DNA of 64,000 nt. It comes from Mesorhizobium erdmanii USDA 3471 (lineage in GTDB: Bacteria > Pseudomonadota > Alphaproteobacteria > Rhizobiales > Rhizobiaceae). Where the stretch lies: NCBI RefSeq assembly GCF_000472705.1, contig NZ_AXAE01000018.1, forward strand, positions 154 through 64,153, given 5' to 3'. Below, one piece after another: positions 9,331 through 18,964 of the stretch. Position numbers and translations under genes: made by a program. The notes beneath the pieces are model-generated. The model searched no databases and was not told the DNA's origin. It saw nothing but the letters and a program-made list of their open reading frames with translations. Each line of letters opens with the position of its first letter. Positions within the stretch are counted from its first letter, which is position 1.

Positions 9331-10497
9331 ATGAAGATTCGTTCTGTAAAGGCGACTCCGGTAAACATACCACTTGAGAAGCCACTTTGGTGGACTGGCG
9401 GACATTATCCCGGCACATCCAAGGTGATCGTCGAAGTTGAAACCGACCAAGGGCTTGTTGGTCTTGGTGAGGCCCCTTCTGTCGATGTCTTGGCAACAAT
9501 TCTAGCTATGGGCGAAAGGCTGGTCGGTCAGGATCCTCTCGACATCGCAAATTGCGAATCTTTGACGGTCCCGCCATGGCAAATTGTCCAAAATACGGAT
9601 GACAGTTCCGTCGTAAAAGCTTTCGGTGCGATCGAAATCGCTCTCTGGGATATCAGGGGTAAAGTAGCGAAGGAGCCCCTTTACAAAGTGCTTGGCGGAG
9701 CAGTCAGAAAGCAGATCACTTTTACTGAGTATTTTGGCTTCCGTGAAGGGGGAGAGATGTCTCCGGAAGCCGTGGCTGACTATTGCGTACACATGCGGGA
9801 GCTTCACGGCTCGACGATGTTCGAGGGTAAACTCATCTTGGGAGACCCGGTCCTTGAGATCGAGACCGTGAAGGCGCTCCGCTCCGCTTTGGGGCCTCGC
9901 GACATGATCCGGCTCGATAGCAATATGCAGTGGTCCTTGCCGACCGCTATTCGGATCCTTCGCGAAATCGAGCCTTTCGATATCAGGAATTATGAGGATC
10001 CTGTAGCTACCTTCGAAGAGATGGAAGTATTGCGTCGGCATTCTGCCATTCCCTTCTCCACCCATGTGCCGGATCTTCGACGGGCAGTTCGTATCGGCGT
10101 GCCGGATTTTATTGTCACCAATTTTGCGGTTCTCGGCGGGATCTCCCGTGCCGTTCGGTTTATCGGCGCCTGTGAAACCATGGGGGTTGGGTTCTGGTGT
10201 TATTCGGGTGACGCCGGCGTGGCGACCGCAGCCTACCTGCACATGTCGGCGGCAATGCCGTGGATTACCGAGCCCTCCCAGTCACTATTCCGTTGGCAGA
10301 TCGGCGATGTCATCCAGGGCGGTCCGTTCCGCCAGACAAACAATGTCGTCACCGTACCTGAAGGCCACGGCCTGGGTGTGGTGCTCGACCGAGGTGCGCT
10401 AGCGACCTGGCACGCCCATTTTATCGACAATGGACCTCTCGACCATTTCTTTGACCCAGCTCGAGCTGGTCGGTTCAGAAGGCTTCCACTCGCTTAG
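9331..10497 (+). CDS. Enolase-superfamily protein (mandelate racemase/glucarate dehydratase-like)
   Basis: 388 residues from the ATG at 9331; the longer upstream frame overlaps the previous gene and is not protein-like. The N-terminal capping domain (about residues 1-125) starts MKIRSVKATPVNIPLEKP, followed by the barrel. A lysine lies in FEGKLIL, and candidate metal ligands are the aspartate in RLDSN and the glutamate in NYEDP. The usual third ligand position reads STHVPD, and the place of the catalytic histidine of glucarate dehydratases reads CYSGDAG, so the active site differs from the classical dehydratase. It lies 49 bases after the MttB-like gene and 66 before the dehydrogenase. It probably acts on a hydroxy or carboxylic acid in the same pathway. 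Confidence 0.85.
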   Translation: MKIRSVKATPVNIPLEKPLWWTGGHYPGTSKVIVEVETDQGLVGLGEAPSVDVLATILAMGERLVGQDPLDIANCESLTVPPWQIVQNTDDSSVVKAFGAIEIALWDIRGKVAKEPLYKVLGGAVRKQITFTEYFGFREGGEMSPEAVADYCVHMRELHGSTMFEGKLILGDPVLEIETVKALRSALGPRDMIRLDSNMQWSLPTAIRILREIEPFDIRNYEDPVATFEEMEVLRRHSAIPFSTHVPDLRRAVRIGVPDFIVTNFAVLGGISRAVRFIGACETMGVGFWCYSGDAGVATAAYLHMSAAMPWITEPSQSLFRWQIGDVIQGGPFRQTNNVVTVPEGHGLGVVLDRGALATWHAHFIDNGPLDHFFDPARAGRFRRLPLA

Positions 10498-10563
10498 CGA
10501 GCGCTCATCCGGCCGATCCCTCAATTCAAAGCGATCGCCTCCTCCAGCCCAAAGCGGACAACC

Positions 10564-13044
10564 ATGACAGCTGAGAAACAATTTCCAACGCACGCCCGCG
10601 CGGTCGTCATCGGCGGCGGCGTTGTCGGATGTTCCATCCTTTTCCACCTCGCAAAATTCGGCTGGAAAGACAGTGTGCTCCTTGAGCGAGACGAGCTGAC
10701 GAGCGGGTCAAGTTGGCACGCGGCGGGCCAGATCCATACCATTAGCTCAGATCCGAACATCAGCCGCCTTCAGGGCTACACCATCAATCTCTACAAAGAG
10801 ATAGAGGAAACCTCCGGCCACTCTGTCGGGCTTCACAGCACCGGGGGCTTCTACCTCGCGTCAAACAAGACCTGGTATGAATATCTGAAACGGGAGCGGT
10901 CGAAGGCTCGTTACATGGGGCTCGATCAGGAATTCATCAGCGTCAAAGAGGCAGCCGAGCGGCATCCCCTCATTGATCCGAGCCACTATCTCGCTGCGCT
11001 GTGGGACCCGCTGGACGGCGATGTCGACCCTTCGGGCGTCTGCTATGCTTATGCGAAGTCTGCCCGCGTTCACGGCGCCCAGTACTACACGCACACCCCC
11101 GTTGTCGAAACACGCCAGAGGAAGGACGGCACCTGGGACGTGGTTACCCCGAACGGAACCATTAACGCCGAACACGTGGTGAACGCCGCCGGGCTCTGGG
11201 CGCGTGAGGCTGGGAAGCTGGCCGGCGTGACGCTGCCCGTGCAGCCCATGGAGCATCACTACCTGATTACGGAGGATATCCCCCAAATCGTGGACAGAAT
11301 GGCTTCCGGCAAGCGTCTTCCGGCAGGCATCGACTACGAGGCCAACATCTACTTCCGCCAGGAGCGCAATGGGATGCTGCTCGGCACTTACGAGCCCAAG
11401 TCCACGCCTTGGAAGGTTTCAGGCACCCCGATGGACTTTGGTCACGAACTGCTGCCATCCGACCTCGAGCGGATCGCGGACCGCCTTGAACTCGCGTTCG
11501 AACGCATTCCGGCGCTGGGCCAGGTGGGCATCAAGACCGTTGTAAACGGGCCTTTCACGTTCGGGCCTGACGGAAACCCGATGATCGGCCCGGTGCCCGG
11601 TCTGCAAAACTATTGGGCCGCGGTCGGCGTTATGGCCGGCTTCTGCCAAGGCGGCGGTGTCGGCCGGTCGATTGCGGAATGGATGATCGAGGGCGAACCT
11701 TCAATTGATGTCTGGGCTATGGACATCGCCCGGTTTGGCAACTTCGCTACGGCCGACTGGGGCACAGTGAAGTCCTCGGAGAACTATGAACGCCGCTTTG
11801 TCATGACGTTTCCCAATGAGACGCTGCCGAAAGGACGGAAGCAAAAGACGACGGCGCTTTACGATCGCCTGGTCGCAAAGGGCGCAGTCATGGGCGTCAG
11901 TTTTGGGTTGGAGCATGCTCTCTGGTTCGCCGACGGGCCGGAAGATGCCCACGAAGAGCCGACGTTCGAGCGCAACCGCAGCCACGACTACGTCGCACGC
12001 GAGATCGAGAGTGTCCGGACGAGTGTGGGCGCCATCGAGATCGCCAACTATTCGAAGCACGAATTTGCCGGACCGGGCGTGCGAGCCTTTCTCGATCACG
12101 TCCTCGCCGGGAAACTCCCCAAGCCTGGCCGGATCGCGTTGACCCCCATGTTGACTCCCAAAGGCAAACTCTATGGAGACCTTACGGTCGCCTGCCTCGC
12201 GGAAGACCGCTTCATGCTCTTCGGATCCGGTGCCGCGCAGGAGATGCACCGCCGATGGTTCGAACGGCATCTGCCGGCCGAGGGTGTTACCTACGCCAAC
12301 CGTTCCGACGAACTTCACGGGCTGGCGATCTCGGGTCCGAAATCAAGAGAACTCCTTTCGCGGATTACGCGCGAGGATGTTTCCCACAACGCTTTCAAGT
12401 TCCGGGATATCCGGGAATGCGTCGTGGGTGACGTTCCGGTGATTCTCTCCCGCCTGTCGTTCTCGGGCGAACTAGGTTATGAAATCTATTGCCGGCCGCA
12501 ATTCCTTATCCGCTTGTTTGAGGCGGTCGAAGAGGCAGGCGACGACCTCGGGCTGCGTTTTTACGGGAGCCGCGCCCTCATGTCGATGCGCTTGGAGAAG
12601 AACTGGGGTGTCTGGACAATGGACTTCCGGCCGGATTTCGACGCCACTGAAAGCGGACTGGCCGCATTCATTGACTGGAACAAGGACTTCGTCGGGAAGG
12701 AAGCCGCAGCCAAGGCGCGCGACGAAGGGCCTGCTCGGAAGCTTGTCGGATTGACGATCGATGTCGACGACCGTGATGTTGTCGGAGACGAAGCGCTGCT
12801 CAAGGATGGGGTCGCGGTCGGTTATATTTCCTCCGGGGGCTATGGGCACCGCGTCAAGAAGTCTCTTGCGCTAGGGTACGTTCCCGTCGAGTTCGCTAGC
12901 GAAGGAACCGTGCTAGATGTCGAAATCGACGGGCAACTGTTTCCAGCAACGGTGATGGCCCAAGCGTTCTACGATACCAACGGTCATTTGATGCGATCTC
13001 AGTTGGTTCAGTCGCTTCCAGCTGAGGTCGCAAAGGCTGGTTGA
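10564..13044 (+). CDS. Dimethylglycine/sarcosine dehydrogenase-like FAD flavoprotein with aminomethyltransferase domain
   Basis: 826 residues with the domain order of mitochondrial and bacterial dimethylglycine or sarcosine dehydrogenases: a DAO-type FAD domain (GGGVVG at about 17-22; the GSSWHAAG motif with H52 is the usual site of covalent FAD attachment), a linker (FAO_M, about 380-430), and a GcvT-type folate-binding module (about 430-815). These enzymes oxidatively demethylate N-methylated amino acids and pass the one-carbon unit to tetrahydrofolate in the cytoplasm. The order MttB-like, enolase-superfamily, dehydrogenase suggests degradation of an N-methylated compound such as a betaine (inference). 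The next gene is 284 bases away and probably separately expressed. Confidence 0.9.
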   Translation: MTAEKQFPTHARAVVIGGGVVGCSILFHLAKFGWKDSVLLERDELTSGSSWHAAGQIHTISSDPNISRLQGYTINLYKEIEETSGHSVGLHSTGGFYLASNKTWYEYLKRERSKARYMGLDQEFISVKEAAERHPLIDPSHYLAALWDPLDGDVDPSGVCYAYAKSARVHGAQYYTHTPVVETRQRKDGTWDVVTPNGTINAEHVVNAAGLWAREAGKLAGVTLPVQPMEHHYLITEDIPQIVDRMASGKRLPAGIDYEANIYFRQERNGMLLGTYEPKSTPWKVSGTPMDFGHELLPSDLERIADRLELAFERIPALGQVGIKTVVNGPFTFGPDGNPMIGPVPGLQNYWAAVGVMAGFCQGGGVGRSIAEWMIEGEPSIDVWAMDIARFGNFATADWGTVKSSENYERRFVMTFPNETLPKGRKQKTTALYDRLVAKGAVMGVSFGLEHALWFADGPEDAHEEPTFERNRSHDYVAREIESVRTSVGAIEIANYSKHEFAGPGVRAFLDHVLAGKLPKPGRIALTPMLTPKGKLYGDLTVACLAEDRFMLFGSGAAQEMHRRWFERHLPAEGVTYANRSDELHGLAISGPKSRELLSRITREDVSHNAFKFRDIRECVVGDVPVILSRLSFSGELGYEIYCRPQFLIRLFEAVEEAGDDLGLRFYGSRALMSMRLEKNWGVWTMDFRPDFDATESGLAAFIDWNKDFVGKEAAAKARDEGPARKLVGLTIDVDDRDVVGDEALLKDGVAVGYISSGGYGHRVKKSLALGYVPVEFASEGTVLDVEIDGQLFPATVMAQAFYDTNGHLMRSQLVQSLPAEVAKAG

Positions 13045-13225
13045 GCGTCACGCGGCGCTCATCTTTCCCTGCTTTGGAGGCATCTTGTCAATCGATAACG
13101 CCGACCGATGTTGTTCGAATTGCGCCCCATGCGTCAGCCGCATAAATAAAAAATCTCTCCAGGAAGTAAGTTGAAGGCGAAATCTGTATAGGAAGTTGCG
13201 AAAAGTTTCAACCCGAGCAGTGTAA

Positions 13226-13259
13226 CGTAGAAATATACGAGAGTCGTGTATTCTCTACG
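13226..13259 (+). promoter_or_regulatory. Imperfect palindrome upstream of a binding-protein gene
   Basis: CGTAGAAATATACGA and TCGTGTATTCTCTACG face each other about 70 bases before the start codon at 13329, giving a dyad of about 34 bases with a one-base offset. It may be an operator or a hairpin leader. The remaining bases of 13045-13328 show nothing else. Confidence 0.4.
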
Positions 13260-13328
13260 AATGTAGAAATTATATCGCGTCCAGTGCAGAGAATAAGCTA
13301 ATAGATGCGCAAGGAAAGGGGAACTAAT

Positions 13329-14912
13329 ATGATTGATGAAGTGCGCTTTCTCGCCAAGCAGGTCGCCAACGGAAAGTTTTCGCGACGCGCTTTTCTAGGT
13401 CGAGCCGCGGGCCTCGGTGTCAGTGCAGCGTTTGCCAACAACCTGCTTGCAACTGTCGCAGGGGCGGAAGGACCTCTTAAGGGTGGCATACTGAAAGCCG
13501 GTCTGCAAGGTGGAGCGGCGACGGACAGCCTCGATCCAGCTGCCATAGGCAATGCAGTTACCTTCATCTTCAGCCGTCAATGGGGCGAAGCGCTCGTTCA
13601 GCTGGACGCGGATGGACATTTGCAACCGGCACTTTCCGAGGAATGGGGATCGTCGCCGGACGCCAAAGTCTGGACCTTCAAGATTCGCGAGGGCATCGAG
13701 TTCCACAACGGCAAGGAAATGACCCCGGCAGACGTACTCGCCACTATGGAGCGCCACTCGGACGCCCATTCGAAGTCGGGCGCGCTCGGCATCATGCGGG
13801 GCATCGACAAGATTGCGGTTGACGGTCAGAACGTGGTCTTCACGCTCAAGGAAGCCAATGCCGACCTGCCGTTCCTGATGGACGACAACCATCTGGTGAT
13901 CCAGCCGAATGGTGGCAAAGACAATCCGACCGCAGGCATTGGCACCGGCCCCTACAAGGTTACGGTTAACGATGCTGGTGTGCGACTTGGTGGTGAAAAG
14001 TTCGGCGGCTACTGGCGCAAGGATCGCGGCTTCGCCGACCAAATCGAGATTATCATCATCAACGACGGAACTGCTCGCACCTCCGCATTACAGAGTGGGC
14101 AGGTCCAAATGATTAATCGGGTCGACCCGAAGGTCGTCGATCTCATCAAGCGCGTACCCGGCATCACCATCCGCAACGTAAGTGGCCGGGGCCACTATCT
14201 CTTTCTTTGTCATTGCAACACCGCGCCGTTCGACAACAATGACCTGCGGCTCGCGCTGAAATATGCCGTGGACCGCGAGGAGATGGTGCAGAAGATCCTG
14301 ATGGGCTACGGCTCGATCGGCAACGACACTCCAATCAACAAGTCTTATCCGCTCTTTACCGAGACCGAGCAGCGCAGCTTCGATCCGGATAAGGCAGCCT
14401 TCCATTACAAGAAGTCCGGACATTCGGGATCGGTGCTCCTTCGTACGTCCGACGTTGCTTTCCCCGGGGCGGTTGACGCTGCTCAGTTATACCAGCAGAG
14501 CGCTGCCAAGGCTGGGATTATGCTCGAAGTTAAACGCGAGCCGGGCGACGGCTACTGGTCTGAAGTCTGGAACAAGCAGCCCTTCTCGACCTCCTATTGG
14601 GGCGGTCGTCCCACACAGGACCAGATGTACACGACAGCCTACTATTCAAAGGCTGAATGGAACGACACTCGCTTTTTCAATGAACGGTTCGACAAGATGC
14701 TCTTCCAAGCACGCGGCGAACTAGACGAGGCCAAGCGCAAGGGGCTCTATGCCGACATGGGCACCATCGTTCGTGACGAAGGCGGCTCGGTTGTTCCTAT
14801 GTTCAACGACTTTATTGATGCCACGGGGCCACAGGTTGGCGGCTGGATTTCGGATGGCAATCAGGAATTGATGGGCGGTTACGCGTTGACTAAGTGTTGG
14901 CTGCAGACTTGA
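13329..14912 (+). CDS. ABC transporter substrate-binding protein, oligopeptide class (paralogue 1 of 3)
   Basis: About 527 residues from the ATG at 13329, preceded by AAGGAAAGGGG. A Tat signal (SRRAFLGRAAGLGVS, cleavage after about residue 40) sends it to the periplasm. The body is a family 5 binding protein (WTFKIREGIEFHNGKEMTP; INKSYPLF; YKKSGHSG). It is closely related along its whole length to the proteins at 34568-36148 and 52636-54219. The permease gene that should follow is broken (14926-15275), so this protein either works with another transporter, for example the one at 31142-34555, or is a leftover. A hydrolase and an M24 protein follow on the same strand. Confidence 0.92.
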   Translation: MIDEVRFLAKQVANGKFSRRAFLGRAAGLGVSAAFANNLLATVAGAEGPLKGGILKAGLQGGAATDSLDPAAIGNAVTFIFSRQWGEALVQLDADGHLQPALSEEWGSSPDAKVWTFKIREGIEFHNGKEMTPADVLATMERHSDAHSKSGALGIMRGIDKIAVDGQNVVFTLKEANADLPFLMDDNHLVIQPNGGKDNPTAGIGTGPYKVTVNDAGVRLGGEKFGGYWRKDRGFADQIEIIIINDGTARTSALQSGQVQMINRVDPKVVDLIKRVPGITIRNVSGRGHYLFLCHCNTAPFDNNDLRLALKYAVDREEMVQKILMGYGSIGNDTPINKSYPLFTETEQRSFDPDKAAFHYKKSGHSGSVLLRTSDVAFPGAVDAAQLYQQSAAKAGIMLEVKREPGDGYWSEVWNKQPFSTSYWGGRPTQDQMYTTAYYSKAEWNDTRFFNERFDKMLFQARGELDEAKRKGLYADMGTIVRDEGGSVVPMFNDFIDATGPQVGGWISDGNQELMGGYALTKCWLQT

Positions 14913-14925
14913 GGTCCCCTACACC

Positions 14926-15275
14926 ATGGTTCTCCAGCTCATTGCCGAGCGCATCGCGCTCGGTATCCTGTTGCTGCTTGCAGTCTCCGTGCAGATCTTT
15001 CGCAGGAGCGCAAATCCTAGCGACGTCGCGCAATCCGGCCAGTCGGCGACGCCGGTCGCGCTCGCCAATCTATGTGAGGAAATGGGTCTCAACAACTCAG
15101 CCAATGTCAGGTATTTCTACCGGCTGTTCGGAATCCTGACGGGCAACCTTGGGCACCGCTCACGAGCAAGCTCTGTATGTCCATCAGGGAGCGGCAGTTG
15201 AACGCCTTGTTCCTGGCCTTCTGGGCGGCGATGGTCCCCTTGCCGTTTGCTATCATCTTACCGTCCGTCGGTCGA
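14926..15275 (+). pseudogene. Remnant of DppB-type ABC permease
   Basis: The frame from 14926 reads LIAERIALGILLLLAVS and, after changes, EEMGLNNSANVRYFYRLFGIL, matching the intact permease at 33605-34555. It then continues in another frame from 15177 with SIRERQLNALFLAFWAAM, also matching. Everything beyond the second membrane segment is missing. It directly follows the binding-protein gene at the same 13-base spacing as in the intact operon, so it is a decayed copy of that operon's second gene. Up to 15415 nothing further is recognisable. Confidence 0.85.
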
Positions 15276-15415
15276 GGAAACCGAGACCTGCGATTTACAT
15301 ATACCTTTAAGTTAGCCTTTTGGATGACTTCGGCCGGCTACCACGATCCGGGACGAGTGCCAAACCTCGTCGGCAGGCCGTCAGTGGCCGCGCCCAGCTC
15401 GCTTCATTGCACGTA

Positions 15416-17461
15416 ATGTACTCGGAGAGCATATTGTCCCCCTACTCGTCGAACCTGCGCAAAGTGCGCGAAATTGAATTGTGTTGGATTCCTGTGTCGG
15501 AGGGCACAAGACTCGCCGCACGCATCTTCATGCCCGAGGACGCTGAGAGCAATCCGGTTCCGGCAATTCTTGAGTATATCCCTTATCGGAGACGTGACGC
15601 TACGCGCGCCCGGGATGATCTCACCCACCCCTACTTTGCTGCGCATGGCTATGCGAGCATTCGGTTGGATATCCGCGGCACCGGCGACTCTGATGGAGTG
15701 ATCCTCGATGAGTATTTAAAGCAGGAGCAGGACGATGCCGTCGAGGCTATCGCCTGGATCGCCAAGCAGCCATGGTGCAACGGTGCAATTGGCATGATGG
15801 GAATCTCTTGGGGTGGGTTCAATTCTCTACAGGTGGCGGCGCGCCGGCCGCCGGCGCTGAAGGCAATCATAACCGCGTGCTCGACCGATGATCGCTACAC
15901 TGACGACATGCACTATATGGGCGGCTGCGTTATCACGGATATTTTAGCCTGGGGAACCAGTTACTTCGGCATGATGTCGCGCTCGCCGGACCCGCTGATG
16001 GTGGGTGAGGATCGTTGGCGGGATATGTGGATGGAGCGGCTCAATGTCATGACTCCAGTCTTCTCTACATGGCTCGAGCATCAACGACGTGACCATTACT
16101 GGAGACACGGCTCGGTCTGTGAGGACTTCTCTTCCATACAGGCAGCAGTTTTCGCCGTGGGTGGGTGGGCCGATGGTTATTCCAATGCCATCTTCCGCTT
16201 GCTGTCAGGATTGAAGGGGCCGCGGCTAGGTCTCGTCGGTCCGTGGGGCCATAAATATCCTCACATTGGAGTTCCCGGTCCTGCAATTGGCTTTTTGCAG
16301 GAAGCGCTGCGGTGGTGGGATTATTGGCTGAAGGGCATTGAAACTGGCATTATGGACGAGCCAATGCTCCGAGCCTATGTGCAGGACACGGTCCCGCCGG
16401 CCTCGCACTACGAGGTGCGGCCGGGCCGCTGGATTGGGGAGCCATCGTGGCCCAGTGGAAATATTCAAAGCAAGACGTTTTGGCTCGCGCCGCACGTCCT
16501 TTGCGAGACACCGAACGATCAAGCGATGCAAATGGTAAAATCACCAGAGAATACAGGGATGCATGGCGGTGAATGGTGCGCATATGGCATCGGCGGGTTG
16601 TCACCCGAGTTGCCCCTAGACCAGCGTGAGGAGGATGGAAAGTCGCTGGTTTTTGACACCGCCCCACTGGCCGAGCATCTGGAGATTCTAGGTGCACCGA
16701 TTGCCGTGCTGACGATATCGGCAGACCAGCCGAACGGACTCGTCGCAGTAAGGCTGAACGATATTGCGCCGGATGGGACCTCCATTCGTGTTACTTATGG
16801 TTTGCTCAATTTGACCCACCGAGAGAGCCATGAGACGCCGAAGTCACTCGAGCCGGGAGCTCGGTATCAAATCCGTGTTCAACTCAACGAAATTGGGCAC
16901 AAGTTTCCGCCGGGGCATAGGATCCGGTTAGCAATATCCACGGCATACTGGCCGATTGCCTGGCCCTCTCCGCAGTCCGTCACGCTGACCGTTTTCACTG
17001 GCGATGACAGTGGCCTCATGCTGCCAACGCGAAATGGACGCCCCGATGATGCTGATATTAGGTTTGCAGAACCTGTCACGGCGGCGCAGACGAAGAATAC
17101 ATTGGTGCGGCAGGGAAAGGTTGAGCGTACAGTTGGCCATGACATTGTTACGGGCGAGACCATCCACACGGTAATCCGAGACGATGGAAACTTTATAATC
17201 GACGCTATCGGAGTAGAGACTGCGTTTAAGAAAGCTACCCGTTACAGAATTCGGCCGAATGACCCGACCAGCGCCCGCATGGAAGTTTGCGAAACCTACT
17301 ACCACGGCCATCCGGGATGGCGGACTCGAGTAGAGGTAGAAACAGCGCTTTCGTCGACCACAGATTGCTTTATCGTCGAGGCCGATCTGCGCGCCTATGA
17401 GGACGACCGGCGGATATTCTCCCGATCCTGGTCCCAACGAATTGCGCGCGACCTTGTCTAG
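15416..17461 (+). CDS. CocE/NonD-family alpha/beta hydrolase
   Basis: 681 residues from the ATG at 15416; the upstream extension overlaps the permease debris. The X-Pro dipeptidyl-peptidase-type alpha/beta hydrolase domain spans about residues 20-320. The nucleophile is the serine of GISWGG, the oxyanion region contains YRRRD, and a catalytic histidine is likely in GPWGHKYPH. The C-terminal galactose-binding-like jelly-roll domain (about 340-680) completes the family plan of cocaine esterase and acyl-peptide or ester hydrolases. There is no signal peptide. It sits between a binding protein with lost permeases and an M24 protein. The substrate is unknown but is probably an ester or amide. Confidence 0.88.
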   Translation: MYSESILSPYSSNLRKVREIELCWIPVSEGTRLAARIFMPEDAESNPVPAILEYIPYRRRDATRARDDLTHPYFAAHGYASIRLDIRGTGDSDGVILDEYLKQEQDDAVEAIAWIAKQPWCNGAIGMMGISWGGFNSLQVAARRPPALKAIITACSTDDRYTDDMHYMGGCVITDILAWGTSYFGMMSRSPDPLMVGEDRWRDMWMERLNVMTPVFSTWLEHQRRDHYWRHGSVCEDFSSIQAAVFAVGGWADGYSNAIFRLLSGLKGPRLGLVGPWGHKYPHIGVPGPAIGFLQEALRWWDYWLKGIETGIMDEPMLRAYVQDTVPPASHYEVRPGRWIGEPSWPSGNIQSKTFWLAPHVLCETPNDQAMQMVKSPENTGMHGGEWCAYGIGGLSPELPLDQREEDGKSLVFDTAPLAEHLEILGAPIAVLTISADQPNGLVAVRLNDIAPDGTSIRVTYGLLNLTHRESHETPKSLEPGARYQIRVQLNEIGHKFPPGHRIRLAISTAYWPIAWPSPQSVTLTVFTGDDSGLMLPTRNGRPDDADIRFAEPVTAAQTKNTLVRQGKVERTVGHDIVTGETIHTVIRDDGNFIIDAIGVETAFKKATRYRIRPNDPTSARMEVCETYYHGHPGWRTRVEVETALSSTTDCFIVEADLRAYEDDRRIFSRSWSQRIARDLV

Positions 17462-17573
17462 CGTTGTGGAAGATACAGTTTTCCTGGTTAAGTCGGGCCG
17501 GCTAATTGGCGTTTGCAAAGCCAGTTAATAAGATGTATTGACTCCACATCCTCGGACCTGCGCATTTGTTCAG

Positions 17574-17605
17574 ATTGTATCTGAGCAAGTAATTAATGAT
17601 ACAAT
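17574..17605 (+). promoter_or_regulatory. Inverted repeat ATTGTATC-N16-GATACAAT
   Basis: Perfect 8-base arms (17574-17581 and 17598-17605) lie directly upstream of the ribosome site AGGAGG and the ATG at 17616. TTGACT at about 17538 could be a -35 element. The position fits a repressor operator or a 5' hairpin controlling the M24 gene. Confidence 0.45.
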
Positions 17606-17615
17606 AGGAGGTTAG

Positions 17616-18791
17616 ATGAATAGCAGAAACACTGTGCAGGCATTTGAGACATCGGAGTTTCGAGCTCGTCTCGACAAAATACGCGTTGCTATGTCTGATG
17701 CTGAGATAGACGCGCTGCTTGTTATATCTCAAGCAAGTCAATGCTATCTCTTAGGGTATGACTCCTTTTCAGGCTTTGAACCACAAGTGTTGTTAGTGAC
17801 TTTGAAAGAGGATCCCTATTTCGTTCTTCGCAAGATGGACGCCGACGCCGCGACCGAAGCAGGATGTTGGTTACCGAGGGACCGCGTTGTCGGGTATGCT
17901 GAAAGCTACGTAAGCGGCACGGGTGAGCACAGTGCATGGGATTTTATCGCACAATTCGTCAAAACGAAGGTGAGTGCTGCTGCATCTATCGGTGTCGAGG
18001 TGTCTGGACTAAGTGCGTTCGGCTACCGCAGGCTCTTCGCGGCATTGGAAGGCCACGATCCGCTGGACGCCAGCGGCTTGGTAACGTCTTGCAGACTGGT
18101 CAAGTCTGAGCGCGAACTATTTTATATGACGGAAGCCGCAGAGATGGCGGACCGTTCGTTACTAGCTGGCATCGACAAAATTTCCGCCGGCGCGCGGCAT
18201 TGCGACGCCGCCGCCGCGATTATCTCGGCGGTCTGTGCCGGAACTAAAGACATTCCGGGCGGCCCGCAGCCTTATCCGCCGGTCATCCGTGGCGGTACCC
18301 TCGACATTGCGCCCCACCAGACTTTTGTTGATTCCCTCTTCGAGGCGGGTAACCAATATTATCTTGAGTGTGCTGCTAGCCGACACCGGTACGCGGCGCC
18401 TGTGGCGAGAACTGTTCACCTCGGCCCTGCCACACCCCGCCGCAAGAGCCAACATGAAATTGTCATGGCGGGATTCAATGCCGCCGTCGACGCAATGCGG
18501 CCCGGCACAACCTGTGCCGATGTCGCTTGCGCATTTCAAGCGGTTACCCGACCGCGCGGTCTCAACAGAGAGGCACGCATAGGCTACTCTGTTGGCCTTG
18601 ACTGGGTGGATGGACCGAGCTTGTGGACGAACAACGATACTGAGATTTTGCCCGATATGACCTTCCACGTTGGGATATTTTTATACGAACCCGGCGAAAA
18701 TTACGCAATCAGCGAGACGGTTCGGGTCACCGAAGCTGGTGCCGATTTGATGAGCAAAGTTCCCCGCATCCTTTTCGAGCGTCCCGGATAA
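17616..18791 (+). CDS. M24 pita-bread-fold protein, creatinase/ectoine-hydrolase-like (paralogue 1)
   Basis: 391 residues with the two-domain creatinase plan: an N-terminal domain (about 1-155), then the M24 fold. It matches the paralogue at 50554-51726 along its length. The segments where M24 aminopeptidases carry metal-binding aspartates read ECAASRHRYAAPVART, without the two aspartates, as in creatinase and ectoine hydrolase, which work without metal by cleaving a C-N bond of a small cyclic or guanidino substrate. An amidohydrolase rather than a true peptidase is therefore likely. The start is set by the AGGAGG site eight bases upstream. It ends a plus-strand module of binding protein and hydrolases. 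Confidence 0.85.
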   Translation: MNSRNTVQAFETSEFRARLDKIRVAMSDAEIDALLVISQASQCYLLGYDSFSGFEPQVLLVTLKEDPYFVLRKMDADAATEAGCWLPRDRVVGYAESYVSGTGEHSAWDFIAQFVKTKVSAAASIGVEVSGLSAFGYRRLFAALEGHDPLDASGLVTSCRLVKSERELFYMTEAAEMADRSLLAGIDKISAGARHCDAAAAIISAVCAGTKDIPGGPQPYPPVIRGGTLDIAPHQTFVDSLFEAGNQYYLECAASRHRYAAPVARTVHLGPATPRRKSQHEIVMAGFNAAVDAMRPGTTCADVACAFQAVTRPRGLNREARIGYSVGLDWVDGPSLWTNNDTEILPDMTFHVGIFLYEPGENYAISETVRVTEAGADLMSKVPRILFERPG

Positions 18792-18964
18792 AAAGCCGAG
18801 CTTCGGGTTATTTGTTCCCTTTCGACGCATGAGAAGGCCGGCATTCTGGCACGGTCTGATGGACATTAGATTTTGGCTCCGATATCCCTAGCGACGGCCA
18901 ATTTGCGTGTCCCCACGGCCGGAGCGCATGGCCAAATAATCCGTAATGGAGTGTCGTGCCAGGG
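18792..18964. other. Spacer with no recognised feature
   Basis: Between the M24 gene and the IS end I see no reading frame, terminator-like hairpin with a T-run, or repeat that I can support. Confidence 0.4.
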
